DNA of 13,087 bases from Clostridia bacterium (lineage in GTDB: Bacteria; Bacillota; Clostridia; Oscillospirales; Acutalibacteraceae): the NCBI GenBank assembly GCA_900759575.1, contig CAAEVU010000215.1, positions 1 through 13,087 on the forward strand. The letters are read 5' to 3'. The notes beneath the pieces are model-generated. The model was not told the origin of the DNA and made no database searches. It saw only the letters and a program-made list of their open reading frames with translations. Position numbers and translations under genes: made by a program. The number at the start of each line of letters is the position of its first letter. The first letter of the stretch is position 1. Positions 6,911-13,087 of the stretch are shown piece by piece.

Positions 6911-8065
6911 TTACACAACGGCTTCCACATATGCCCTGGCTTCCCGGTCCGCCTCCAGGATCGCCTCTAGCGTCACTTCCCCAGGGGTTTGCCGGGCCAT
7001 AGCCGCTTCCACCAACTTGGGAATCTCCAGGAATCCGATCTTTCCCTGAAGGAACAACGCTACCGCCTGTTCGTTGGCGCCATTAGCCGCCGCAGGGACC
7101 AAACCGCCCCGACGCAGCGCCTCACGGCACAATTCCAAACAGGGGAACGCTTCCCCGTCCGGAGGATAAAACGTCAGCTTTTGCAGCTCCCAAAGATTCA
7201 ATTCCCCTGCGGGAGAAGGCATCCTTCTGGGATACGTGAGGGCATACTGGATAGGAACCGCCATATCCGGCAACCCCAACTGGGCCATCACCGCGTTGTC
7301 CTGATACTGGATCATGGAATGGATGATGCTTTCCCGGTGGACGACCACATCGATTTTGTCCTCTGGTACGCCAAAAAGCCAGGAAGCCTCAATGACTTCC
7401 AGGCCCTTATTCATCATGGTAGCAGAATCTATGGTGATTTTTGCACCCATATCCCAATTTGGATGGCGCAACGCCTGTTCCCGGGTAACGCCTTCCAGCT
7501 CTTTTCGTGTCTTTCCAAAAAACGGTCCCCCAGATGCGGTGAGAATCAGTTTCTTTAAGGCATCTTTTCCCGGGCAACCCTGCAAACACTGGAAAATAGC
7601 CGAGTGTTCGCTGTCCACCGGAAGCAGATCCACCCCATTTCGGCGGACCTCTTCCATCACCATGGCGCCCCCGGCAACCAAAGTTTCTTTATTCGCCAGG
7701 GCCAAGGTCTTTTTGCTCCGGACAGCCGCCAACGTGGGCTGCAGCCCCACCATTCCCACCACGGAATTCAAGGTGGTGTCGGCAGTCTCCCAAGCGGCTG
7801 CTTGGCAGAGGCCCTCCATGCCGGAAAGGACCTGGATCTCGGTATCCGCCAAGCTTTCCCGCAAAGACAATGCGGCTTTTTCATCAAAGACCGCCACCAC
7901 CTGGGGATGGAATTCCCGGGCCTGTTCTTCCAACAGCGCGACGCTGGAGCGAGCGGCTAAAGCCACCACTTGGATCTCCTCGCCCTGGGCCTGGAGATTG
8001 CGGACCACCTGGAGTGTTTGGGTACCGATAGAACCGGTGGAACCCAACAGTGAAAGTTTCTTCAT
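6911..8065 (-). CDS. dxr: 1-deoxy-D-xylulose 5-phosphate reductoisomerase
   Basis: First committed step of the MEP pathway: NADPH- and divalent-metal-dependent rearrangement and reduction of DXP to MEP in the cytosol. The 384 residues begin with the Rossmann nucleotide motif GSTGSIG (8-14). Then follow LANKETLV (123-130), the metal ligands in PVDSEHSAIFQ (D151, E153), ASGGPF (177-182), HPNWDMGAKITIDSATMMNK (201-220) and the third ligand E223 in GLEVIEA. The catalytic flap VVHRESIIHSMI (241-252) and the C-terminal AANGANEQAV complete the set. The ATG at 8065 has GAGAGG about 7 bases upstream. It is 19 bases from cdsA, so probably co-transcribed and perhaps translationally linked. Together with ispG, two MEP steps sit in one cluster with the isoprenoid consumer uppS. 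Confidence 0.98.
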   Translation of the reverse strand: MKKLSLLGSTGSIGTQTLQVVRNLQAQGEEIQVVALAARSSVALLEEQAREFHPQVVAVFDEKAALSLRESLADTEIQVLSGMEGLCQAAAWETADTTLNSVVGMVGLQPTLAAVRSKKTLALANKETLVAGGAMVMEEVRRNGVDLLPVDSEHSAIFQCLQGCPGKDALKKLILTASGGPFFGKTRKELEGVTREQALRHPNWDMGAKITIDSATMMNKGLEVIEASWLFGVPEDKIDVVVHRESIIHSMIQYQDNAVMAQLGLPDMAVPIQYALTYPRRMPSPAGELNLWELQKLTFYPPDGEAFPCLELCREALRRGGLVPAAANGANEQAVALFLQGKIGFLEIPKLVEAAMARQTPGEVTLEAILEADREARAYVEAVV

Positions 8066-8084
8066 GGCAAACCTCTCTCTATCA

Positions 8085-8906
8085 TTATGCGCCTACCAAG
8101 GGAAGAAATCCCACCAACAGGTACACAAAGGGCGCTGTAAAGATCACGCTGTCGAAACGGTCCAAAATCCCGCCGTGTCCGGGGATCACCTGGCCAAAAT
8201 CTTTGATATGGCAGCTGCGCTTGATCAAGGAAAAGCTCAGATCCCCCAGGACGGACAGGAGCGAACCAAAGAAACCGATCAGCAGCAACACCACATAGTT
8301 GGCTCCCACCACGCCCTGGTAGTACACCTGGGAGAACAGCAACCCGCAAAGCAGCATCACAACCACATCCACGATCACGCCGCCGATCAACCCTTCAATG
8401 GTCTTTTTCGGGCTGATCTTGGGACACAGCTTGTGCTTGCCGAAAAACGTCCCGGCGAAATACGCGCCAGCATCTGCCACCCACGCGGAAAGCACGGCGA
8501 TCAGCACATAGAACATCCCGTGGCTTTCGCTCAACGCCCGCAGGGACACCAAGGTCTGCAAGGCGCTGGGGATCAACACCACCATGCTGTAAAGCACGCC
8601 CACCTCTTTAAAGGTGGTCTCTTCGTGATACACGATCATGGCGGAAAATACCAACAGGGTAAACAAACAATAGACCACAAATTCCATATCGTGGTTGCAG
8701 AATGGGATCACCGCCGCCGCCAAAATGGACGGCGCTCCCAAAAACCACTTTTTGGTAAGCCCCAACGCTTTCAGCAATTCCACAATCGACGCGGCAGAAA
8801 TCAGGGCCACCACAATATTCAGTGCCAGAGGAAACGACTGGTTAAACACGATCACCGCCGCGAAAAATAGCACCAGGATGGCACCGGATAAAATGCGCTG
8901 TTTCAT
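8085..8906 (-). CDS. cdsA: Phosphatidate cytidylyltransferase (CDP-diglyceride synthase)
   Basis: An integral membrane enzyme that makes CDP-diacylglycerol from phosphatidic acid and CTP, the branch point for anionic phospholipids. The 273 residues are mostly hydrophobic, with about seven to eight membrane segments, including 8-22, 28-45, 56-70, 76-93, 104-120, 132-150, 171-192 and 204-222. The C-terminal family signature occupies 226-252, with SLIKR, KDFG, IPGHGG and LDRFD in order; its acidic residues bind the catalytic metals. The more N-terminal PKKTIEGLIGG (166-176) is also typical. The start at ATG 8906 has GAGGG about 8 bases upstream. It lies between uppS and dxr, the standard Firmicutes position. 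Length and motifs are complete. Confidence 0.97.
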   Translation of the reverse strand: MKQRILSGAILVLFFAAVIVFNQSFPLALNIVVALISAASIVELLKALGLTKKWFLGAPSILAAAVIPFCNHDMEFVVYCLFTLLVFSAMIVYHEETTFKEVGVLYSMVVLIPSALQTLVSLRALSESHGMFYVLIAVLSAWVADAGAYFAGTFFGKHKLCPKISPKKTIEGLIGGVIVDVVVMLLCGLLFSQVYYQGVVGANYVVLLLIGFFGSLLSVLGDLSFSLIKRSCHIKDFGQVIPGHGGILDRFDSVIFTAPFVYLLVGFLPLVGA

Positions 8907-8949
8907 AGCAACATCCCTCTTCAGGTTTTCTTCTCTAAAATATTTGACG

Positions 8950-8971
8950 GGGGATTTCCTGAAAAATCCCC
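8950..8971. other. Intergenic hairpin between uppS and cdsA
   Basis: GGGGATTT (8950-8957) and AAATCCCC (8964-8971) form a perfect 8-bp stem with a 6-base loop, 13 bases after the uppS stop. On the transcribed minus strand the hairpin is followed by CGTCAAATATTTTAG, which is not a U-tract, so it is a poor intrinsic terminator. It could instead be an RNA stability or processing element in the operon mRNA. Confidence 0.5.
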
Positions 8972-8984
8972 GAAAGATGGAGGG

Positions 8985-9728
8985 TCAAACTCCTCCAAAA
9001 CGGCGCTGCCGGGAAGAATAAATGGCGATTGCCTCGTCCAAGTCCTTCGTTTTAAAGTCAGGCCAGAGTATGTCGAAATACACGAATTCCGCATACGCAC
9101 TCTGCCACAACAAGAAGTTGGACAACCGTTCTTCCCCGCTTGGCCGGATGATCAAATCCGGATCGGGTTGGCCACTTGTATAAAGATACTTGGAAAAACT
9201 TTCTTCCGTCAGATCTTCCGCCCGCGCTTTGCCAGCGGCCACATCTTCCGCAAAGGCTTTGGCTGCCCGGGTGATCTCCGCACGGCCGCCATAATTCATG
9301 GCAAGATTCAGGACCATCCCCGTTTTGGACGCGGACGCCTCTTCCACTTCTTGAATCAATTCCCGCAGGTCAGCCGGAAACGCGGAAACATCCCCGATAA
9401 AACGCACCCGAATATTTTCATCCATAAAGTCCCGCAGCGCTTCTTCCAAGTATTCCTTAAACAAGCGCATCAAGGCACCCACCTCTTCCAGCGGACGATT
9501 CCAATTCTCCGTGGAAAAAGCGTACATTGTCAAATATTTTATCCCGATTTTAGAACAATATCGGGTAATGGTGCGAAAATTGGACGCACCAGCCCGATGG
9601 CCGGCGGAACGGGGCAAAAACCGCTTCTGGGCCCACCTGCCGTTGCCGTCCATAATAATGCCGATGTGCGTGGGCAACACCACTGCTCCCTGCCCACCAG
9701 CCTGTTTTTTATTGCCTGGCAAAGCCAC
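8985..9728 (-). CDS. uppS: Undecaprenyl diphosphate synthase (cis-prenyltransferase)
   Basis: Adds isopentenyl units in cis to farnesyl diphosphate to make the C55 carrier for peptidoglycan and other wall polymers. The 247 residues show GIIMDGNGRWA (23-33) with catalytic D27, GHRAG (43-47), TMYAFSTENW (67-76), MNYGGRAEI (144-152), IRPSGEERLSNFLLWQ (194-209) and E214, the conserved regions of the family. The start is not ATG: GTG at 9728 is only 3 bases from the GGGGG of the ribosome site, while TTG at 9722 has a 9-base spacing and would shorten the protein by two residues. A stop at 9738-9740 excludes anything longer. The first 19 residues are a short extension before the conserved core. The gene begins 15 bases after frr, so the two are surely co-transcribed. 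Confidence 0.97.
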   Translation of the reverse strand: MALPGNKKQAGGQGAVVLPTHIGIIMDGNGRWAQKRFLPRSAGHRAGASNFRTITRYCSKIGIKYLTMYAFSTENWNRPLEEVGALMRLFKEYLEEALRDFMDENIRVRFIGDVSAFPADLRELIQEVEEASASKTGMVLNLAMNYGGRAEITRAAKAFAEDVAAGKARAEDLTEESFSKYLYTSGQPDPDLIIRPSGEERLSNFLLWQSAYAEFVYFDILWPDFKTKDLDEAIAIYSSRQRRFGGV

Positions 9729-9731
9729 TTT

Positions 9732-9739
9732 CCCCCTTT
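9732..9739 (-). promoter_or_regulatory. Ribosome binding site of uppS; start ambiguous
   Basis: AAAGGGGG on the minus strand lies just after the frr stop. It is 3 bases from GTG 9728 and 9 bases from TTG 9722. Either codon could initiate; the resulting proteins differ by two residues. Confidence 0.55.
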
Positions 9740-9743
9740 AGGC

Positions 9744-10307
9744 TCAAATGGCCATGATCTCCTTCTCTTTCCGCTGAGCGCACTCTTCCGCACTCTTCAC
9801 GTATTTGTCCGTGAGATCCTGGGTCTTTTTCTCGGCCTGCTTCAGGTCGTCTTCTGTGATATCCCCAGTTTTCTTCATCTCTTTCAGCTTCTCAATGGCA
9901 TCCCGACGGATGGAACGAATGGCTACTTTTGTTTCCTCGGCCAGTTTTGCCACTTCTTTGCTCAGCTCACGACGGCGCTCCTCGTTCAGGGGCGGGAACA
10001 CCAGACGGATCACCTTGCCGTCGTTCTGGGGGTTCACACCCAGATCGGAAGTCTGAATGGCTTTTTCAATCCCCCGAAGCACGGACATGTCCCAAGGCTG
10101 AATGGTCAGCACCCGGGCTTCCGTCACAGACACAGCCGCCAACTGGTTGATGGGCGTGGGAGTGTCATAGTAGTTGACCATAATCTTATCCAATACCGCG
10201 GGGTTCGCACGGCCAGCCCGGATAGCGGCATATTCCTCTTCCAGGTGATCGATGCTCTTGCCCATTTTCTTTTCCGCTTTCGCGAAAACGTCTTTCATTT
10301 CTGCCAT
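9744..10307 (-). CDS. frr: Ribosome recycling factor
   Basis: With EF-G it splits the post-termination ribosome to free subunits for a new round. The 187 residues match the family (about 185). The long helical bundle (domain I, about 1-30 and 106-187) is rich in charged residues. The hallmarks are IRAGRANPAVLDKI (29-42), the domain II segment with TPINQLAAVSV and TIQPWD, the hinge-adjacent PQNDGKVIRLVFPPL, and NEERRRELSK. The ATG at 10307 has AAAGGA about 10 bases upstream. It sits 80 bases after pyrH, the usual partner, and 15 bases before uppS. The pyrH-frr gap shows no strong terminator or promoter. Confidence 0.98.
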   Translation of the reverse strand: MAEMKDVFAKAEKKMGKSIDHLEEEYAAIRAGRANPAVLDKIMVNYYDTPTPINQLAAVSVTEARVLTIQPWDMSVLRGIEKAIQTSDLGVNPQNDGKVIRLVFPPLNEERRRELSKEVAKLAEETKVAIRSIRRDAIEKLKEMKKTGDITEDDLKQAEKKTQDLTDKYVKSAEECAQRKEKEIMAI

Positions 10308-10387
10308 GTGGATCCATTCCTTTCAAGTAAATTGGAAGTTCTTGGGAGGCACGCAAGGCCAACCCGTGGTAACATTGGTTGTTTTCT

Positions 10388-11092
10388 TTACTGGACCAGA
10401 GTGCCCACTTTTTCGCCGGTCACTGCCCGGACAATGTTTTCCGGATCTTCAATGCTGAACACCAGGAAGGGGATATTCCGGTCTTTGCAGAAGGAGGCCG
10501 CTGTCATATCCATGACGCCCAGATTTTTGTTAAGCACATCCATATAGCTCAAAGTGTCGTACTTGACTGCATTGGGGTTTTTCTTGGGATCGCTGTCGTA
10601 CACACCGTCCACCATTGTGGCTTTCAGGATCACGTCTGCCTCGATTTCAGCTGCCCGCAAGGCTGCGCCGGTATCCGTGGAGAAGAAGGGATTGCCAGTG
10701 CCGCAACCAAACACCACCACTCTCCCCTTTTCCAAATGACGCACAGCACGGTTGCGGATATAGGGCTCCGCCACTTCCTGCATGGCAATGGCTGTCTGCA
10801 CACGCACATCCAGGCCAAGCTGCTCCAAGCCATCGGCCACGCCCAAGGCATTGATAACGGTGGCCAGCATGCCCATATGGTCGGCACGGGTACGGTCCAT
10901 CTTGCCGCTGCTGCGGCCACGCCAGAAGTTGCCGCCGCCTACCACGATGGCTACTTCCACGCCCATATCCACGATTTCCTTCACAGGTTTGCAGATATTC
11001 AAAACCGTGTCAAAGTCAATGCCGTGTCCGGCCTTTCCCGCTAAAGATTCCCCGCTGAGCTTGAGCAAAACGCGCTTATATTTCGGTGCCAT
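10388..11092 (-). CDS. pyrH: Uridylate kinase (UMP kinase)
   Basis: Phosphorylates UMP to UDP with ATP; the bacterial enzyme belongs to the amino acid kinase family, is hexameric, and is usually allosterically controlled by GTP and UTP. The 234 residues show the N-terminal phosphate motif KLSGESLAG (11-19), GGGNFWRG (52-59), the UMP-binding stretch DRTRADHMGMLATVINAL (66-83), GTGNPFFSTDTGAALRA (131-147) and the ATP-side motif DGVYDSDP (162-169). The ATG at 11092 is preceded by CGGAGAG with about 7 bases spacing. It is the first gene after the tsf terminator and has its own predicted promoter at 11129-11157, so it probably opens the transcription unit running toward rseP or polC. Motifs and length are complete. 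Confidence 0.98.
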   Translation of the reverse strand: MAPKYKRVLLKLSGESLAGKAGHGIDFDTVLNICKPVKEIVDMGVEVAIVVGGGNFWRGRSSGKMDRTRADHMGMLATVINALGVADGLEQLGLDVRVQTAIAMQEVAEPYIRNRAVRHLEKGRVVVFGCGTGNPFFSTDTGAALRAAEIEADVILKATMVDGVYDSDPKKNPNAVKYDTLSYMDVLNKNLGVMDMTAASFCKDRNIPFLVFSIEDPENIVRAVTGEKVGTLVQ

Positions 11093-11128
11093 GGTATCTC
11101 TCCGTTTCTACAGAATATATTCGCACTT

Positions 11129-11157
11129 ATTTTACATGAAAACACCCCAGTTGTAAA
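11129..11157 (-). promoter_or_regulatory. Sigma-A promoter for pyrH and downstream genes
   Basis: TTTACA (11152-11157) and TAAAAT (11129-11134) are separated by exactly 17 bases on the minus strand, with five of six matches to each consensus hexamer. The predicted start near 11122 gives a leader of about 30 bases containing the pyrH ribosome site. It is positioned between the tsf terminator and pyrH, as expected for an operon promoter. Confidence 0.75.
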
Positions 11158-11199
11158 GCGCAAAGAAATTCTTTTCACCGGCAAACGGCCTGCGCCATG

Positions 11200-11212
11200 G
11201 GTAAATTTTACC
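11200..11212. promoter_or_regulatory. Palindrome GGTAAATTTTACC upstream of pyrH
   Basis: Perfect 6-bp arms around a single central base. It covers the -10-like hexamer of the candidate upstream promoter (11205-11232), so it could be an operator. It is about 45 bases upstream of the -35 of the main pyrH promoter. I do not recognise the motif; AT-rich palindromes of this size can arise by chance. Confidence 0.35.
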
Positions 11213-11232
11213 AAACAAGCAGCCTGTTACAA
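11205..11232 (-). promoter_or_regulatory. Possible second, upstream pyrH promoter
   Basis: TTGTAA (11227-11232) and TAAAAT (11205-11210) are 16 bases apart on the minus strand. The -35 matches four of six consensus bases and the -10 five of six. It is weaker than the promoter at 11129-11157 and would give a leader of about 110 bases. Its -10 lies inside the palindrome at 11200-11212. Confidence 0.35.
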
Positions 11233-11268
11233 AAAATTCACAATGTGTTCCCCTGTTTTCCTGGATAC

Positions 11269-11300
11269 AAAAAAGGGGACATGGCTTTCTCCATGTCCCC
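11269..11300 (-). terminator. Intrinsic terminator after tsf
   Basis: A perfect 10-bp stem, GGGGACATGG with CCATGTCCCC, and the loop AGAAAG in the transcript, followed by six U (11274-11269). It starts about 30 bases after the tsf stop codon and closes the rpsB-tsf transcription unit. On the other strand the stem is followed by TCGATTGTTTTT, so a weaker bidirectional action is conceivable. Confidence 0.93.
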
Positions 11301-11329
11301 TCGATTGTTTTTAGGAAATTTTTCTTTCC

Positions 11330-12244
11330 TTATTTCACCATGCCGGCAACTTCAGCAGCGAAGTCATCCTGGCGCTTCTCAAGGCCTTCGCCCTTCTCGA
11401 AACGGGTGTAAGCAACAATCTTGATATCGCCGCCCAGCTCTTTAGCCACAGACTCAGTGTACTGCTTCACAGTCATGGAGCTATCCTGAACATAAACCTG
11501 ATCCACCAGGCAGATCTCCTTGAAGAACTTGTTCAGACGGCCGGTAACGATCTTCTCAGCGATGTTGGCGGGCTTGCCCTCGTCCACGATCTGCTGGGTG
11601 AGGATCTCCTTCTCCTTCTCCACACGCTCGGCAGGAACGCTGGACTCATCCAGGTACTCTGCGTTCATAGCAGCGATCTGCATGGCCACGTTGTGAGCAT
11701 AGGTCTTGAAGGCATCGGTGGAAGCGATCTCGTCGGTGGTGTCGAACTTCACGATAACGCCGATACGGCCGCCAGCGTGAACATAAGAGGTGACCACACC
11801 TTCATAACGGGCAAAACGGCGAATCTTGATGTTCTCGCCGATGGTCAGGATCTTCTCCTTGAGCAGAGCGTCCACAGTCTCCTCGGAGCCATGAGCCTTG
11901 CAAGCCAGCAGGGCTTCCACGTCAGCGGGATTCTCATAGATCACGGTGTCAGCGCAAGCCTTAACAAAATTCTGGAAATCAGCGTTCTTGGCAACGAAGT
12001 CGGTCTCAGCGTTGACTTCGATGACAACAGCCACTTTGCCGCACTCGCTGACAGTGGCGAATGCCACGCCTTCAGCAGCAATACGGCCAGCCTTCTTCAC
12101 GGAAGCGGCCAGGCCCTTTTCCCGCAGGAAGTCGATGGCCTTGTCCATGTCGCCTTCAGAAGCAGTGAGCGCCTTCTTGCAATCCATCATGCCGCAGCCG
12201 GTCTTCTCACGAAGGGCTGCCACGTCTTTCGCGGTAAAATTCAT
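11330..12244 (-). CDS. tsf: Translation elongation factor Ts
   Basis: Guanine nucleotide exchange factor that recycles EF-Tu from its GDP form. The 304 residues match Clostridia proteins. The N-terminal UBA-like domain carries the family signature LREKTGCGMMDCKKAL (11-26); the exchange motif TDFVAKN is at 81-87 and inserts next to the EF-Tu nucleotide pocket. Two core subdomains follow, with HVAMQIAA-like NVAMQIAAMNAEYLD and, near the C-terminus, SVAKELGGDIKIVAYTRFEKGEGL. The ATG at 12244 has AAAGGA about 10 bases upstream. The gene is 87 bases after rpsB, with a hairpin in the gap, and is followed by a strong terminator, so rpsB-tsf forms its own unit as in most bacteria. Confidence 0.98.
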   Translation of the reverse strand: MNFTAKDVAALREKTGCGMMDCKKALTASEGDMDKAIDFLREKGLAASVKKAGRIAAEGVAFATVSECGKVAVVIEVNAETDFVAKNADFQNFVKACADTVIYENPADVEALLACKAHGSEETVDALLKEKILTIGENIKIRRFARYEGVVTSYVHAGGRIGVIVKFDTTDEIASTDAFKTYAHNVAMQIAAMNAEYLDESSVPAERVEKEKEILTQQIVDEGKPANIAEKIVTGRLNKFFKEICLVDQVYVQDSSMTVKQYTESVAKELGGDIKIVAYTRFEKGEGLEKRQDDFAAEVAGMVK

Positions 12245-12269
12245 GTGAATACATCCTTTCTCTTCTCAA

Positions 12270-12290
12270 TTCCAGGGCAACGCCCCGGAA
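12270..12290. other. Hairpin in the rpsB-tsf gap
   Basis: In the transcript TTCCGGGGC and GCCCTGGAA form a 9-bp stem with one G-U pair and a 3-base loop GTT. The hairpin is followed by TTGAGAAG and then the tsf ribosome site, not by a U-tract. It is therefore not a classical terminator, but it could tune the ratio of S2 to EF-Ts or mark an RNA processing site. Confidence 0.5.
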
Positions 12291-12331
12291 CCCGTATATT
12301 CCCAAATTGAAAACCTATCTCAGGTTCGAAA

Positions 12332-13087
12332 TTACTCTTCTACGCTGATGTCGCCAGCTTCTGCGTCGGCTTCCTCTTCGGCAGCTTCCTTAGCAGCAGC
12401 GCCCATCTGGCCCTCACGGCCCTCGATGATAGCGTCAGCCATAGCACCGGCGATCAGCTTCACAGCGCGGATAGCGTCGTCGTTGCCGGGAATCACGTAA
12501 TCGATCTCGTCAGGATCGCAGTTGGTGTCCACGATAGCCACAATCGGAATACCCAGGTTGCGAGCTTCGGAAACGGCAATGCGCTCCTTGCGGGGGTCAA
12601 CAATAAACAGGGCGCCGGGGAAAGTCTTCATATCCTTGATGCCGCCCATGAACTTCTCCAACTTCTCAATTTCCAGCTGCAGCTTGCTGACTTCCTTCTT
12701 GGGCAGCAGATCAAAAGTGCCGTCCTCTTCCATCTTCCGCAGCTGAGCCAGACGCTGAATACGGGTGCGGATGGTGGCGAAGTTGGTGAGCATGCCGCCC
12801 AGCCAACGAGCGTTTACATAGAAAGCGCCGGCGCGGGTAGCCTCTTCACGGATGGACTCCTGAGCCTGCTTCTTGGTGCCCACGAACAGCACGCTCTTGC
12901 CCTCAGCGGACAGATCACGCACAAAGTTGTAAGCCTCTTCCAACTTCTTCACGGTCTTCTGCAGGTCGATGATATAGATCCCATTGCGCTCAGTGAAGAT
13001 GTAGGGAGCCATCTTGGGGTTCCACCGACGGGTCTGGTGACCGAAGTGCACACCTGCTTCGAGAAGCTGCTTCATAGAAACGACTGC
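12332..13087 (-). CDS. rpsB: 30S ribosomal protein S2, start codon just outside the window
   Basis: Small-subunit protein at the back of the 30S head-body junction, needed for S1 docking in many bacteria. The visible 251 codons start in mid-gene: upstream of the internal ATG at 13075 the frame continues as A-V-V-S to the window edge. This gives the family's usual MAVVSMKQLLEAGVHFGHQ N-terminus, so only the initiator is missing. Motifs include RRWNPKMAPYIFTERNGIYI, LFVGTKKQAQESI, RWLGGMLTNFATI, FIVDPRKERIAVSEA and VDTNCDPDEIDYVIPGNDDA. The C-terminus is an acidic, alanine- and glutamate-rich tail (about the last 25 residues), a variable part of the family. The promoter must lie to the right of this window. 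It is co-transcribed with tsf. Confidence 0.97.
   Translation of the reverse strand, partial: AVVSMKQLLEAGVHFGHQTRRWNPKMAPYIFTERNGIYIIDLQKTVKKLEEAYNFVRDLSAEGKSVLFVGTKKQAQESIREEATRAGAFYVNARWLGGMLTNFATIRTRIQRLAQLRKMEEDGTFDLLPKKEVSKLQLEIEKLEKFMGGIKDMKTFPGALFIVDPRKERIAVSEARNLGIPIVAIVDTNCDPDEIDYVIPGNDDAIRAVKLIAGAMADAIIEGREGQMGAAAKEAAEEEADAEAGDISVEE

Noticed and set aside
7314..8870. A 518-codon plus-strand open frame across dxr and cdsA, and another of 459 codons at 9168-10547
   Set aside because: Both run antisense across well-identified genes and their boundaries; composition is histidine/proline/serine-rich without any family resemblance, as expected for shadows.
12309..12326. Short hairpin AACCT/AGGTT right after the rpsB stop
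   Set aside because: Only five pairs and followed by TTC rather than a uridine run; too weak to call a terminator.
1..13087. Mobile elements, CRISPR arrays, tRNA/rRNA genes, defence or secondary-metabolite systems
   Set aside because: No direct-repeat arrays, transposase-like proteins, cloverleaf sequences or foreign-looking segments are visible; the whole window is one coherent block of conserved genes.

Overview
This window is a housekeeping block from a Firmicute, most likely a Clostridia member (Oscillospirales/Ruminococcaceae-like by protein sequence). Pointers are a Gram-positive PolC replicase, the MEP isoprenoid genes dxr and ispG, a HisZ-type histidine regulator subunit, a moderately high G+C by eye, AGGAGG-like ribosome sites and several TTG/GTG starts. 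The genus cannot be fixed from the sequence alone. All genes lie on the minus strand, so transcription runs from the right end of the window to the left.

Layout in transcription order: rpsB (its first codon is just outside the window) and tsf, closed by a strong intrinsic terminator at 11269-11300; a 237-base regulatory gap with a good sigma-A promoter (11129-11157) and, further upstream, a palindrome over a second possible -10; then pyrH, frr, uppS, cdsA, dxr, rseP; a terminator-like hairpin with a U-tract at 5746-5778; then ispG and polC; finally a new transcription unit with a near-consensus promoter (192-220) and an operator-like palindrome over its predicted start site, leading into the first 39 codons of hisZ at the left edge.

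The genes cover translation (S2, EF-Ts, ribosome recycling factor), UMP phosphorylation (PyrH), envelope lipid supply (UppS for the undecaprenyl carrier, CdsA for CDP-diacylglycerol, Dxr and IspG for isoprenoid precursors), membrane proteolysis (RseP) and chromosome replication (PolC). The order follows the classical rpsB-tsf-pyrH-frr-uppS-cdsA-dxr-rseP-(proS)-polC cluster of Firmicutes, with ispG where Bacillus subtilis has proS, and with hisZ rather than rimP-nusA after polC.

I see no mobile element, CRISPR array, tRNA, rRNA, phage gene or defence system, and no unfamiliar protein family. No gene-free stretch exceeds 300 bases; the longest is the 237-base tsf-pyrH gap. The points worth a second look are regulatory: the hisZ promoter/operator, the terminator inside the operon before ispG-polC, the palindrome upstream of pyrH, intergenic hairpins and non-ATG starts.
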